Assembly: GCA_026162565.1 (NCBI GenBank)
Contig: JAOEIQ010000004.1
Coordinates: 1-64,000, forward strand
From: Flavobacteriaceae bacterium NBU2973
GTDB lineage: Bacteria > Bacteroidota > Bacteroidia > Flavobacteriales > Flavobacteriaceae
Reading direction: 5' to 3'
DNA length: 64,000 nucleotides
In this document: in pieces, positions 45,162 to 53,596 of the stretch
Position numbering within the stretch: the stretch's first letter is position 1
Layout of the letters: every line of letters begins with the position of its first letter
The notes under the pieces: generated by a model
Told to the model about the DNA's origin: nothing
The model's input: only the letters and a program-made list of their open reading frames with translations
Databases searched by the model: none
Position numbers and translations under genes: made by a program

Positions 45162-47451
45162 AAAAGTATTACTTGTTATTGGTATTGTTTTTTTATTTGG
45201 CTTTGAGACTATTGAAGCGCAACAAAATTCTGCTGAAGTACCTTTAATAGATATACTTTTAAAGCTTGAAGACACATTTAACATTCAATTATCGTTTGCA
45301 GATAAAAATATAGATGGTAAATCATTAATAGCACCTAACTTTAAAGACTCTAAAAAAAATGTAATCTCATATATTGAAAATGTTACAGACTTAAAATTTG
45401 TAGCTATAAATGATACTTCTTATGCCATAAAAACTAATAATGAAGCTCTAAATTTTGTAGCACTTCAAAACTTACAAAAAGTAATAATTACCAGATATTT
45501 AACTAAAGGCATCAAATTAAATGATGATGCAACAACTACTATTACTCCAAAATATTTTGACATATTACCAGGTTTAATAGAACCAGATATTTTACAGACC
45601 ATTCAAGCGCTTCCTGGCATACAGAGTGTTGACGAGCGCATTTCTGATTTAACAATCAGAGGTGGCACAAACGACCAAAATCTTATACTTTGGGAAGGCA
45701 TAAAGATGTATCAAACAGGTCATTTCTTTGGCCTCATATCTGCCTTCAATCCTTTTTTAGTAGATAACGTAACCGTTTCTAAAAACGGAACAAGTACAAT
45801 TTATGGAGAAGGTGTTTCAAGTGTTATAGATATCAGAAACATAAATGATATAACTGGAAAATTTTCATCAGGATTTGGTGTGAATTTAATTAATGCTGAT
45901 GCTTACGGTATTATTCCATTAAATAAAAAGTTAGAACTGCAACTATCTGCTAGACGATCTATAACAGACCTATGGACATCTCCAACTTACGATTCGTACT
46001 TTAATCGTGTTTTTCAAGACACAGATTTAACCAATGAACTAAACAATTTAAATAACAATAATGAGCAATTTTCTTTCTATGATGTATCTGCTAAATTATT
46101 GTACCAATTAAACCCAAAAGATAAATTTAGTGCAAGCGTCATTAATATTGAAAATTCTTTAGATTATGAGGAAGAATCCATTAATTCTCAAAACAGCTTA
46201 AATAGCAATCTTCAACAAAATAGTTTTGCAGCCACATTACATTATAATAGACAATGGAATGATTTTTTAATGACAAATGCTCAAGTATATGTATCCAATT
46301 ACAAGTTAGAATCAACAAATATTGAAGGAATGAACAATCAACAAATCTTTCAAGAAAATGATGTAACAGATACTGGACTTAAAATAGATGTAAATTATAA
46401 ATTAAGTGATAATATAAATTACCTTGGAGGATATCAGTTTTCAGAAATTAGCGTTACAAATATTGAGCAAGTAAACATCCCTGATTTTAAACGCTTTGTA
46501 AGAGACATCAATAGGCAGCACGCTATTTTCAATGAAATAAAATTCACATCAAACTCTTCTAAAACTATTCTAAAATTAGGGTTACGTAACAATTTTTTTT
46601 CAGAATTAGCACAATTTAATGTTGAACCTAGAATCACTTTTAATCAAAAATTAGGAAGTGATTTTAGATTAGAAGTTTTAGGCGAATTAAAAAGTCAAAC
46701 AACTTCTCAAATTATTGATCTACAGGATGATTTTTTAGGGGTAGAGAAAAGACGTTGGGTATTATCTAACGATAGAGATATTCCTATAACAAAAAGCAGT
46801 CAGGTATCTGCAGGTATTCATTTTGAAAAAAACAAACTTCTAGTAAGCCTTGAAACCTATTTTAAAGAAGTTACAGGAATCACCACAAGAAATCAAGGAT
46901 TTCAAAACCAATTCCAGTTTGTAAACGCAGAAGGGAAATACACCATCAAAGGCATTGATTTTTTAATTAATAAAAAATTCAAAAACTTAAGTTCATGGTT
47001 AACGTATTCGTACAATGAAAACGATTATGTATTTGAGGATTTAAATAACGGTGATTCTTTCCCAAATAATGTTGCTTTTAATCATGCCCTAACGTTTTCA
47101 AATACATGGTCTCTAAAACAATTTAATTTAGGATTGGGCTTAAACTGGAGAACCGGAAAACCTTATTCTAGACCATTAAGCAATCAATCAATAGCAAATA
47201 ACATGATCATTTATGGTGCGCCTAATGCCCAAAATTTACCAGATTATTTTAGAATTGATGCCTCTGTTAGATATAATTTTAAAATAAATAAAAATATAAA
47301 GGCTTCTTCAGGAATTTCATTGTGGAATATTAGTAATAAAAACAATGTTTTAAATAAACGGTTTGTAATTAACGATCAAAATAGCATCAATGAAATTGAA
47401 AACCAATCACTAGGATTGACACCAAATTTCAACTTCAGAATTGATTTTTAA
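45154..47451 (+). CDS. FecA-type TonB-dependent receptor with N-terminal signalling domain
   Basis: 765 residues from a GTG within the end of fecR. Signal peptide (VIGIVFLFGFETIEAQ). An STN-like signalling domain lies at about 28-80 (VPLIDILLKLEDTFNIQLSF). The plug (about 125-235) shows DILQTIQALPGIQSVDERI, LTIRGGTNDQNLILWEGI and GTSTIYGEGVSSVIDIRN. The remainder is the barrel, ending in a C-terminal Phe (FNFRIDF). No SusD partner is nearby, so not a polysaccharide-type SusCD. Substrate unknown. Confidence 0.94.
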   Translation: MIKKVLLVIGIVFLFGFETIEAQQNSAEVPLIDILLKLEDTFNIQLSFADKNIDGKSLIAPNFKDSKKNVISYIENVTDLKFVAINDTSYAIKTNNEALNFVALQNLQKVIITRYLTKGIKLNDDATTTITPKYFDILPGLIEPDILQTIQALPGIQSVDERISDLTIRGGTNDQNLILWEGIKMYQTGHFFGLISAFNPFLVDNVTVSKNGTSTIYGEGVSSVIDIRNINDITGKFSSGFGVNLINADAYGIIPLNKKLELQLSARRSITDLWTSPTYDSYFNRVFQDTDLTNELNNLNNNNEQFSFYDVSAKLLYQLNPKDKFSASVINIENSLDYEEESINSQNSLNSNLQQNSFAATLHYNRQWNDFLMTNAQVYVSNYKLESTNIEGMNNQQIFQENDVTDTGLKIDVNYKLSDNINYLGGYQFSEISVTNIEQVNIPDFKRFVRDINRQHAIFNEIKFTSNSSKTILKLGLRNNFFSELAQFNVEPRITFNQKLGSDFRLEVLGELKSQTTSQIIDLQDDFLGVEKRRWVLSNDRDIPITKSSQVSAGIHFEKNKLLVSLETYFKEVTGITTRNQGFQNQFQFVNAEGKYTIKGIDFLINKKFKNLSSWLTYSYNENDYVFEDLNNGDSFPNNVAFNHALTFSNTWSLKQFNLGLGLNWRTGKPYSRPLSNQSIANNMIIYGAPNAQNLPDYFRIDASVRYNFKINKNIKASSGISLWNISNKNNVLNKRFVINDQNSINEIENQSLGLTPNFNFRIDF

Positions 47452-47537
47452 AGTTAAAAATTGAATTACATCGAGTTTTAATTTACACAGTACTAGAATT
47501 TAGTAAATTCACACTGCTATTAATCAATTTGTCCTGA

Positions 47538-48764
47538 ATGAAAAAGCTTTTGCTACTTACCTTTGGGTTATTATTCTTGTATGCATGTAACAACGATGAT
47601 CAAGAAACAGTTGCTATTTGCGAAATACCCGAAAATATAACTGTAACAAATATCACTCACCAAAGCGCGCAATTACATTGGGAGGATTCAAATACTAGTG
47701 CTAATTTTTCGTTAGAATATGGTGAGTCTGGTTTTATTTTGGGTAATGGTGTTACAATTTCTCTAGACGTGTTTGAAGTAACGCTTTTAAATTTAATAGC
47801 TAATACAACTTATGATTTTTATATTAAATCCGTTTGTGGCGCAACAAATGAAAGTATGTATTCTGAAGTTATTAGTTTTACTACGCTTCCACCATTAGTT
47901 AGAGCAGAGTTTCTACCAACCTTATCAGAATTAAATTTATATACTGGAAATTTAGCAGATTTAAATGAAACCATTTATGCTTTTAATTATGAACTAATTA
48001 CACCTTTATTTTCAGATTATTCGCATAAAAAAAGATTTATAGCTTTACCTCTTGGTGAGTCTATGGAATATGTAGATGATGGATTCCCTATTTTTCCAGA
48101 TAAGACAGTAATTGCCAAAACTTTTTTCTACAATTTAGATGAAAGAGATGTATCACTTGGAAGAACAATAATAGAAACTAGAGTTCTTATAAAGGAAAAT
48201 GGAAATTGGGAGTTAGGAAACTATAAATGGAATAGTGAACAAACTGAAGCTTATTTAGATGATACTTCAAGCATAGTTCCAATTTCATTTATTGATGATG
48301 ATGGTAATACAAATACTATTGATTATGAAATTCCATCAAATACTGATTGCTTTACTTGCCATAGTAATGCAGGTAATAAAACTCCTATTGGGCCTAAACT
48401 TCGAAACATAAATATGGATAATCAGATACAGAGGTTAGTAGAAGATCAATTACTACTAAATCTAACTGATCCTTCAACAGTGTCTAAACTCCCAAACTGG
48501 AAAGACACGTCCTTCACTCTAGAGGAAAGAGCAAGAGCATATTTTGAAATTAACTGTGCGCACTGCCATATAGATGATGGTTATTGTGGTGATATTTCAG
48601 ATTTACGCTTGTCATATGACACACCTTTCGCTGATACTAAAATCTTTGAAAAGCGTTTTACAATTCCTGTTTTAATGCAAATAGGAAATATGCCTTTTAT
48701 TGGCACTACTACTGTCCATAATGAAGGTTTAGCTTTAATCCAAGAGTATTTAGACACGCTATAA
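47538..48764 (+). CDS. Lipoprotein with FN3-like domain and two CxxCH haem motifs (HNE_0200/SO2930-like)
   Basis: 408 residues. Lipobox FLYAC. A fibronectin type III-like domain lies at about 28-115 (ENITVTNITHQSAQLHWEDS, YDFYIKSVCGATNESMYSE). The remainder resembles the TIGR03806/SO2930-type family of c-type cytochrome-like proteins: LITPLFSDYSHKKRFIALP, IETRVLIKENGNWELGNYKWN, CFTCH (about 271-275) and CAHCH (about 340-344). The two CxxCH sites imply covalent haem c in the periplasm. 86 nt after the receptor gene; probably part of the same functional group. Confidence 0.85.
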   Translation: MKKLLLLTFGLLFLYACNNDDQETVAICEIPENITVTNITHQSAQLHWEDSNTSANFSLEYGESGFILGNGVTISLDVFEVTLLNLIANTTYDFYIKSVCGATNESMYSEVISFTTLPPLVRAEFLPTLSELNLYTGNLADLNETIYAFNYELITPLFSDYSHKKRFIALPLGESMEYVDDGFPIFPDKTVIAKTFFYNLDERDVSLGRTIIETRVLIKENGNWELGNYKWNSEQTEAYLDDTSSIVPISFIDDDGNTNTIDYEIPSNTDCFTCHSNAGNKTPIGPKLRNINMDNQIQRLVEDQLLLNLTDPSTVSKLPNWKDTSFTLEERARAYFEINCAHCHIDDGYCGDISDLRLSYDTPFADTKIFEKRFTIPVLMQIGNMPFIGTTTVHNEGLALIQEYLDTL

Positions 48765-48881
48765 AACCATTTAAGCTTCATATTCTAGTTTAGTTAAATT
48801 TTGTTAAAACTCACAAGTGGTTTAAACCTTTGTCATCTAAAAGTGTCAAAGAGACAAATAAATTAATTAATACTATTAAAA

Positions 48882-49340
48882 ATGAAGAAAACACTTTTTA
48901 TACTAATGATCTTGTTAACTGTATCAATAACAGCACAAGAAAGAGAACGCGGAAAGCATAAAGGAGAAAAAATGGAACGTTTTAAAGATTTCTCTGCTGA
49001 AGAAATTGCCCAATTAAAAACAAAAAAGTTAACGTTAACTCTAGACTTAAATTCTGAACAACAACAAAAAATAAATGCTTTTATTTTAAGGGGTGAGCAA
49101 GTTAGAAAACAGCGAATTGAAGAAAGAAAGCAAAAAGAAACTGTAAACAAAGGTGAAAAACCAAGTAAAGAAGAGCGATTAAAACACATGAATATGCTTT
49201 TGGATGAAAAGATCGCTGCTAAAGCTGAAATGAAAAACATTTTAACTGAAGAACAATTTTCTAAATGGGAGAAGATAAATGAGCAAAGAGACATGAAAAA
49301 AAAGCACCATAAAAGACAAAGAGCAAAACGTAAAAGATAA
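48882..49340 (+). CDS. Spy/CpxP-like small periplasmic protein
   Basis: 152 residues, signal peptide (LFILMILLTVSITAQ). The mature protein is all-helical and highly charged, with the LTxxQ-like ends LDLNSEQQQKINAF and ILTEEQFSKWEKI that define the Spy/CpxP fold, and a very basic tail (KKKHHKRQRAKRKR). Relatives act as periplasmic chaperones or metal/stress sensors. A weak AACCTTTG -7-like element with an upstream TTG sits at 48825-48832. Confidence 0.85.
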   Translation: MKKTLFILMILLTVSITAQERERGKHKGEKMERFKDFSAEEIAQLKTKKLTLTLDLNSEQQQKINAFILRGEQVRKQRIEERKQKETVNKGEKPSKEERLKHMNMLLDEKIAAKAEMKNILTEEQFSKWEKINEQRDMKKKHHKRQRAKRKR

Positions 49341-49454
49341 TTTTATTTGGTTGAGTTACATTGGTTTTTTTTAAGAGTATTGGTTTTTAATCGATACTCT
49401 TATTTTTTTAATGTCGTTTAAAAAGTCTACATTGCTTAAAATATGTATTACATC

Positions 49455-49808
49455 ATGAAAAACTATTTAAAATTGTCTTTTTTAGCATTCGCATTAATAT
49501 ATGGAATGAATTGCAGCTATGGACAAGATGGTAATATTACTGCAAAAGATATTGCCATTAAAAAAACCGAGAGTTTAAAAACAATTATGAATCTTGATAA
49601 TCAACAGCAAAAACATCTTATTTATTTATTTCAAACCAACGAAATGCTAAAAAATAAATTAGCTTCTCAAAATACTGATGGAGTAATATATTTAAAAGGT
49701 TTAAGAGACATCGAACAAAAAGAAGAATTAAGAATTAAAGACATTCTTAATGATGAACAATTTAAATTATTTCTTGAAAATAAAGAGAAATTACCAAGCG
49801 GCAATTAA
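49455..49808 (+). CDS. Small periplasmic helical protein, Spy-like
   Basis: 117 residues from the ATG at 49455, preferred over 49443 because it gives a clean signal peptide (LKLSFLAFALIYGMNCSYGQ). The mature part again has the paired pattern TIMNLDNQQQKHLIYLFQTN and RIKDILNDEQFKLFLENKEK, equivalent to the two LTxxQ segments of the upstream gene. So it is probably a diverged paralogue of the Spy-like protein, 114 nt before it. Function inferred only from fold resemblance. Confidence 0.78.
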   Translation: MKNYLKLSFLAFALIYGMNCSYGQDGNITAKDIAIKKTESLKTIMNLDNQQQKHLIYLFQTNEMLKNKLASQNTDGVIYLKGLRDIEQKEELRIKDILNDEQFKLFLENKEKLPSGN

Positions 49809-49825
49809 TATCGCGTTCAATAAAT

Positions 49826-49856
49826 AAAAAAGGCTTCAAATTTTGAAGCCTTTTTT
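49826..49856. terminator. Bidirectional terminator before hemL
   Basis: AAAAAAGGCTTCAAA / TTTGAAGCCTTTTTT perfect stem between convergent stops at 49808 and 49860. Confidence 0.9.
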
Positions 49857-49859
49857 ATT

Positions 49860-51146
49860 TTATAACTGTTTAGAAACTCTATCTACAGCAGTTATTGTAT
49901 TATCTAAATCATCATAGCTTAATGCATCTGTTATAAACCAACTTTCAAAAGCACTTGGAGCTATATAAATACCTTGATTTAACATACCATGAAAAAAGTC
50001 CTTAAACATTTGATTATTTCCACTTGCCGAAGTTTCAAAATCTACAACTTCATCTTTGGCAAAATGAACAGATATCATTGAGCCAACTCTATTAATAGTA
50101 TGTGTTATTTTATTTTCTATTAATACCTTACTAATTCCTTTATGAAGGTATTTTGTTTTTTCTTCCAATCTATTATAAATTTCAGAATCAGAATTTAAAG
50201 CTTTTAGCATTTCTAATCCAGCAGCCATAGCCAGTGGATTACCACTTAAAGTTCCTGCTTGATAAACTGGTCCTAAAGGTGCTAAATAGTTCATTATTTC
50301 ATTTCTAGCTGCAAAAGCACCAACTGGTAGACCTCCACCAATTACTTTTCCAAAGCATACAATATCTGCTTTAATATTATATAGCTCTTGTGCGCCTCCC
50401 TTTGCTAAACGAAAACCAGTCATAACTTCGTCAAAAACTAATAAAACATCATGTTGGTCACATAAAGTCCGTAATTTTTGCAAAAAATTATTTTTTGGTG
50501 GAATACAGCCCATATTTCCCGCAACAGGCTCAATAATCACGCAAGCTATTTCACCTTTATTTGCTTCGAGAATTTCTTCTACATTATCTATATCGTTATA
50601 TCGAGCCAACAAAGTATCTTTTGCTGTACCTTGAGTAACTCCAGGGCTATTTGGACTACCAAAAGTAACAGCTCCACTTCCAGCTTGAATTAAAAACGAA
50701 TCACTATGCCCATGATAACAACCTGCAAATTTGATGATTTTATCTTTTTTTGTAAACCCTCTAGCTAAACGGACTGCACTCATACAAGCTTCTGTTCCTG
50801 AATTAACAAAACGTATTTTATCAATATTTGGAACCATAGATACAGCTAATTCTGCAATTTTGGTTTCCAATTCGGTTGGCGTACCAAAAGAGGTTCCTTT
50901 TTTAGCTCTCTCAATAACTGTATTTACAACAGGTTGATAGGCATGACCAAGAATCATTGGTCCCCAAGAATTTATATAATCAATTAATCGATTTCCATCT
51001 TCATCATACAAATAAGCTCCTTTAGCTTCTTTTATAAAAATTGGAGTACCTCCAACAGATTTAAAGGCTCGAACAGGAGAATTTACACCTCCCGGAATTA
51101 CTTGCTCTGCTTGCTTAAACAAATCACTACTTCTCTTGTATAGCAT
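49860..51146 (-). CDS. hemL: Glutamate-1-semialdehyde 2,1-aminomutase
   Basis: PLP enzyme forming 5-aminolevulinate in the C5 haem pathway. 428 residues. Signatures: [69 protein letters not shown] and the PLP Lys in [16 protein letters not shown]. It is the last of a four-gene operon and begins 5 nt after the glucosaminidase gene. The haem requirement fits the haem-motif lipoprotein nearby, but that link is only positional. Confidence 0.97.
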   Translation of the reverse strand: MLYKRSSDLFKQAEQVIPGGVNSPVRAFKSVGGTPIFIKEAKGAYLYDEDGNRLIDYINSWGPMILGHAYQPVVNTVIERAKKGTSFGTPTELETKIAELAVSMVPNIDKIRFVNSGTEACMSAVRLARGFTKKDKIIKFAGCYHGHSDSFLIQAGSGAVTFGSPNSPGVTQGTAKDTLLARYNDIDNVEEILEANKGEIACVIIEPVAGNMGCIPPKNNFLQKLRTLCDQHDVLLVFDEVMTGFRLAKGGAQELYNIKADIVCFGKVIGGGLPVGAFAARNEIMNYLAPLGPVYQAGTLSGNPLAMAAGLEMLKALNSDSEIYNRLEEKTKYLHKGISKVLIENKITHTINRVGSMISVHFAKDEVVDFETSASGNNQMFKDFFHGMLNQGIYIAPSAFESWFITDALSYDDLDNTITAVDRVSKQL

Positions 51147-51151
51147 TAAAT

Positions 51152-51964
51152 TTAATCTTTTGGTAAGGGTTTAATAAATAGAGCTTGACCAATATGAAGA
51201 TCATTGGTCTCTAACCCATTTAGTTCTTTTAATAAATCAATAGATATTTTATAACGTTTGGCTAACGAGTATAACGTATCTCCTTTTTTTACAATATGCT
51301 TTTGATTAACAGTTCTGCTAACGCCTAAAACTTCTTGATCGAACCTAAAAAGTTGGTAACGCTCAATTAAACTTATTAGTTTTTGAGGATACTTCCTATC
51401 AGTAGCATATCCAGCTTTACGTAATTCTTTTGCCCAACCTTTATAATCACTTTGATCTAGTAAAAATAAGTTAGCATACCGTTTTCTTCCAACTAAAAAT
51501 TGAGAATGGTCATCAAAAGAACGTAATGAGTTTCTATATTTTCTAAAACATTCTCCTCTAGCATCATCATCATGATATATTTTTTGTCCTGTCCAGCTAC
51601 TATGGCATTTAATACCAAAATGATTATTAGCTTCTATTGCTAGACGTCCTTTTCCAGATCCAGATTCTAAAATACCTTGAGCCAAAGTAATACTAGCTGG
51701 AATACCATAAGCTCGCATTTCATCTTGAGCCTTATCACTGTAAATGGCGATATACTCTTCAGTAGCATTTGCGTAAACTTCAGGAGAATCTTTTATGATT
51801 ACTTCTTTAGTTTCTACCTTTTCTACTTCTTCTAACTCTTCTATCTTTTTTGTTTTGTTATCTGTAGTAGTTATTGTTTTATCTCGTTTGGTGACCACTG
51901 TTCTTTTAGAACCACAACTGGAGAGGGAGAATACTAAAATTAGTATTAAAAGTATTTGTTTCAT
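51152..51964 (-). CDS. Lipoprotein N-acetylglucosaminidase with LysM domain
   Basis: 270 residues. Lipobox SLSSCGSK (Cys 17). A Lys/Glu-rich linker (about 20-60) leads to a glucosaminidase domain (about 65-210): [20 protein letters not shown] with the catalytic Glu, [49 protein letters not shown]-terminal LysM (about 222-268, [19 protein letters not shown]). It would cut peptidoglycan glycan strands while anchored to a membrane. One base separates it from the upstream deaminase-like gene. Confidence 0.94.
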   Translation of the reverse strand: MKQILLILILVFSLSSCGSKRTVVTKRDKTITTTDNKTKKIEELEEVEKVETKEVIIKDSPEVYANATEEYIAIYSDKAQDEMRAYGIPASITLAQGILESGSGKGRLAIEANNHFGIKCHSSWTGQKIYHDDDARGECFRKYRNSLRSFDDHSQFLVGRKRYANLFLLDQSDYKGWAKELRKAGYATDRKYPQKLISLIERYQLFRFDQEVLGVSRTVNQKHIVKKGDTLYSLAKRYKISIDLLKELNGLETNDLHIGQALFIKPLPKD

Positions 51965-51965
51965 T

Positions 51966-52889
51966 TTAATGAATTAATTGTAACTTCTTTTGTTTTAAAC
52001 GTTGATTCATGCCTTTTATTCCCTGTAATCCACCAGTATGAATTATTAAAATCTTTGATTTATCAGGAAAAAAATCGTTTTTTGTTAAATCAACCAACCC
52101 GAACATCATTTTTCCAGTATATATTGGATCTAAAGGAATAGTAGTTTCTTGTTTAAACTGATTAATAAAACTAATTAATTGGTTAGAAACTTTCGCATAT
52201 CCACCAAAATGATAATCGGTAATAATTTGCCAATTATTTTTGGTAACAAATTTACGAATATCTTGCTTTAAAAAGTCTCCTTTTAAGGCTGGAAATCCAA
52301 AAATTTGCTGATTCTGTTTTGAAGAATTAATCAGACCCGAAATTGTTCCTCCAGTTCCAATAGAGCAGCATACAAAATCAAATTGATTTTTATCATCTTC
52401 TGTTAGAATTTCCTCACAACCTCTTACAGCTAATTCATTAGTTCCTCCTTCAGGAATTAAATAAAAATCATCAAATTCTACTTTTAACGATTCTATAAAA
52501 TTAGTCGAATCTTTTTGTCTAAAATCTCCTCTAGAAATAAACTTTAATAACATTCCATTTTCTTTGGCAAATCGTAATGTATCATTATCATCTATTTTAG
52601 AGACTAATTCTTCTCCTCTTATTACGCCTATTGTTTTAAATCCAAATTCTTTACCTACAGCTGCAGTTGCAGCAATATGATTAGAGAAAGCTCCTCCAAA
52701 GGTTAGCAAAGTGTTTTTATTAAGAAGTTTTGCTTCGGTGATATTGTATTTAAGCTTTCTGTACTTATTACCAGAAATAAATGGATGAATCAAATCCTCT
52801 CTTTTAATATATAATTCAACACTGAACTGTTCAATTTCAGAAAACTGAACGCGTTCATTTTTGATATCTAAATTGAATTGAGAATTCAC
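51966..52889 (-). CDS. PLP-dependent ACC deaminase / D-cysteine desulfhydrase-like enzyme
   Basis: 307 residues, fold type II PLP enzyme. The PLP Lys lies in LIHPFISGNKYRKLKYNI, the typical GNKxRKL signature, with LLTFGGAFSNHIAATAAVGKE and CSIGTGGTISGLIN as phosphate-binding loops. Family members degrade 1-aminocyclopropane-1-carboxylate or D-cysteine; the sequence alone does not choose between them. Near-zero gaps on both sides place it in the operon with hemL. Confidence 0.92.
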   Translation of the reverse strand: MNSQFNLDIKNERVQFSEIEQFSVELYIKREDLIHPFISGNKYRKLKYNITEAKLLNKNTLLTFGGAFSNHIAATAAVGKEFGFKTIGVIRGEELVSKIDDNDTLRFAKENGMLLKFISRGDFRQKDSTNFIESLKVEFDDFYLIPEGGTNELAVRGCEEILTEDDKNQFDFVCCSIGTGGTISGLINSSKQNQQIFGFPALKGDFLKQDIRKFVTKNNWQIITDYHFGGYAKVSNQLISFINQFKQETTIPLDPIYTGKMMFGLVDLTKNDFFPDKSKILIIHTGGLQGIKGMNQRLKQKKLQLIH

Positions 52890-52892
52890 GAA

Positions 52893-53216
52893 TCAAATGT
52901 ACTTTAAAAAACTCCAAAACTTACGGTTTTTAGTATAGTTTAAATCTGAATCATTAGTATAAGCTTCCCGCTCAAAAGAAATATTTCTGTAAGCTAAAAA
53001 TTGATTTCTATATTGAAATAATCTAAAAATATATTCAATACCATACCAAACAAAAAATGGTATAATCAATAATTCTAGTTGTTGTTTTAAGTGGATAGTT
53101 TCATGATTTAACAAATATATATTATCCTTCAATTGTTTCTTTTTTAAAAAAATAAACGGATAAATAGTTAACCCTAAATAACCATTAGGCACCATATATT
53201 TTGATACTAAAACCAT
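52893..53216 (-). CDS. Mini HExxH membrane protein
   Basis: 107 residues. Contains LLNHETIHLKQQLELLIIPFF: an HExxH zinc motif (HETIH, about 38-42) followed by a hydrophobic helix, and further on FEREAY (about 85-90), whose Glu could be a third ligand as in gluzincins. One or two membrane segments (LTIYPFIFL, IIPFFVWYGIEYIF). Too small for a normal metallopeptidase, but similar short HExxH proteins occur in Bacteroidota. First gene of the operon leading to hemL. Confidence 0.82.
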   Translation of the reverse strand: MVLVSKYMVPNGYLGLTIYPFIFLKKKQLKDNIYLLNHETIHLKQQLELLIIPFFVWYGIEYIFRLFQYRNQFLAYRNISFEREAYTNDSDLNYTKNRKFWSFLKYI

Positions 53217-53242
53217 CTGTTTTTACTTCTTAAAATCAATCC

Positions 53243-53295
53243 ATTCTCAATTTCTTGAGAATGACAGTTATATTGAAACCTTGACAAAGTCAAGG
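53243..53295. repeat. Two short intergenic palindromes
   Basis: ATTCTCAA/TTGAGAAT (53243-53262, then gacag) and CCTTGAC AAA GTCAAGG (53279-53295). They resemble fragments of the palindromic intergenic repeats seen at 58561 and 61034. Confidence 0.5.
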
Positions 53296-53317
53296 AAACT
53301 TTTTCTCGAATTTACAT

Positions 53318-53325
53318 TATCTTTG
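53318..53325 (+). promoter_or_regulatory. Promoter -7 element TATCTTTG for DUF5522-hutU
   Basis: Exact TAnnTTTG match on the plus strand about 95 nt upstream of the DUF5522 start; identical octamer to the folE element. Confidence 0.5.
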
Positions 53326-53420
53326 TTAGATGAAGAAACAACAATAACTTTATTATTCTTTTACATTTAGAATTATAAATAGTTGTTACATCTGACCTTA
53401 ATTTAAAATAAAATGAACAG

Positions 53421-53585
53421 ATGAAATTTGTCCCAATTGAAGATGGCGATTACTATTTAACACCTGAAGGTTATCGTTGTTTTACTGAACAATACCATTT
53501 AAAAAGAGGGTATTGCTGTAAAAGTGGTTGTAGACATTGCCCTTATGGATTTGACAAAAAAACTGATTCGATAAAAAAAAACTAG
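53421..53585 (+). CDS. DUF5522 family small Cys-rich protein
   Basis: 54 residues (MKFVPIEDGDYYLTPEGYRC...). The pattern YHLKRGYCCKSGCRHCPYGF, with four close cysteines CC-x3-C-x2-C, is that of the short Bacteroidota/Proteobacteria family annotated DUF5522; a zinc or iron site is likely. Ends 11 nt before hutU, so co-transcribed. An alternative ATG at 53413 runs into a stop after three codons. Confidence 0.85.
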   Translation: MKFVPIEDGDYYLTPEGYRCFTEQYHLKRGYCCKSGCRHCPYGFDKKTDSIKKN

Positions 53586-53596
53586 TTTCATTACGC

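Noticed and set aside
43692-47451. SusCD-type polysaccharide utilisation locus
   Set aside because: The receptor has a FecA-type signalling domain and plug, no SusD-like lipoprotein follows, and there are no glycoside hydrolases nearby.
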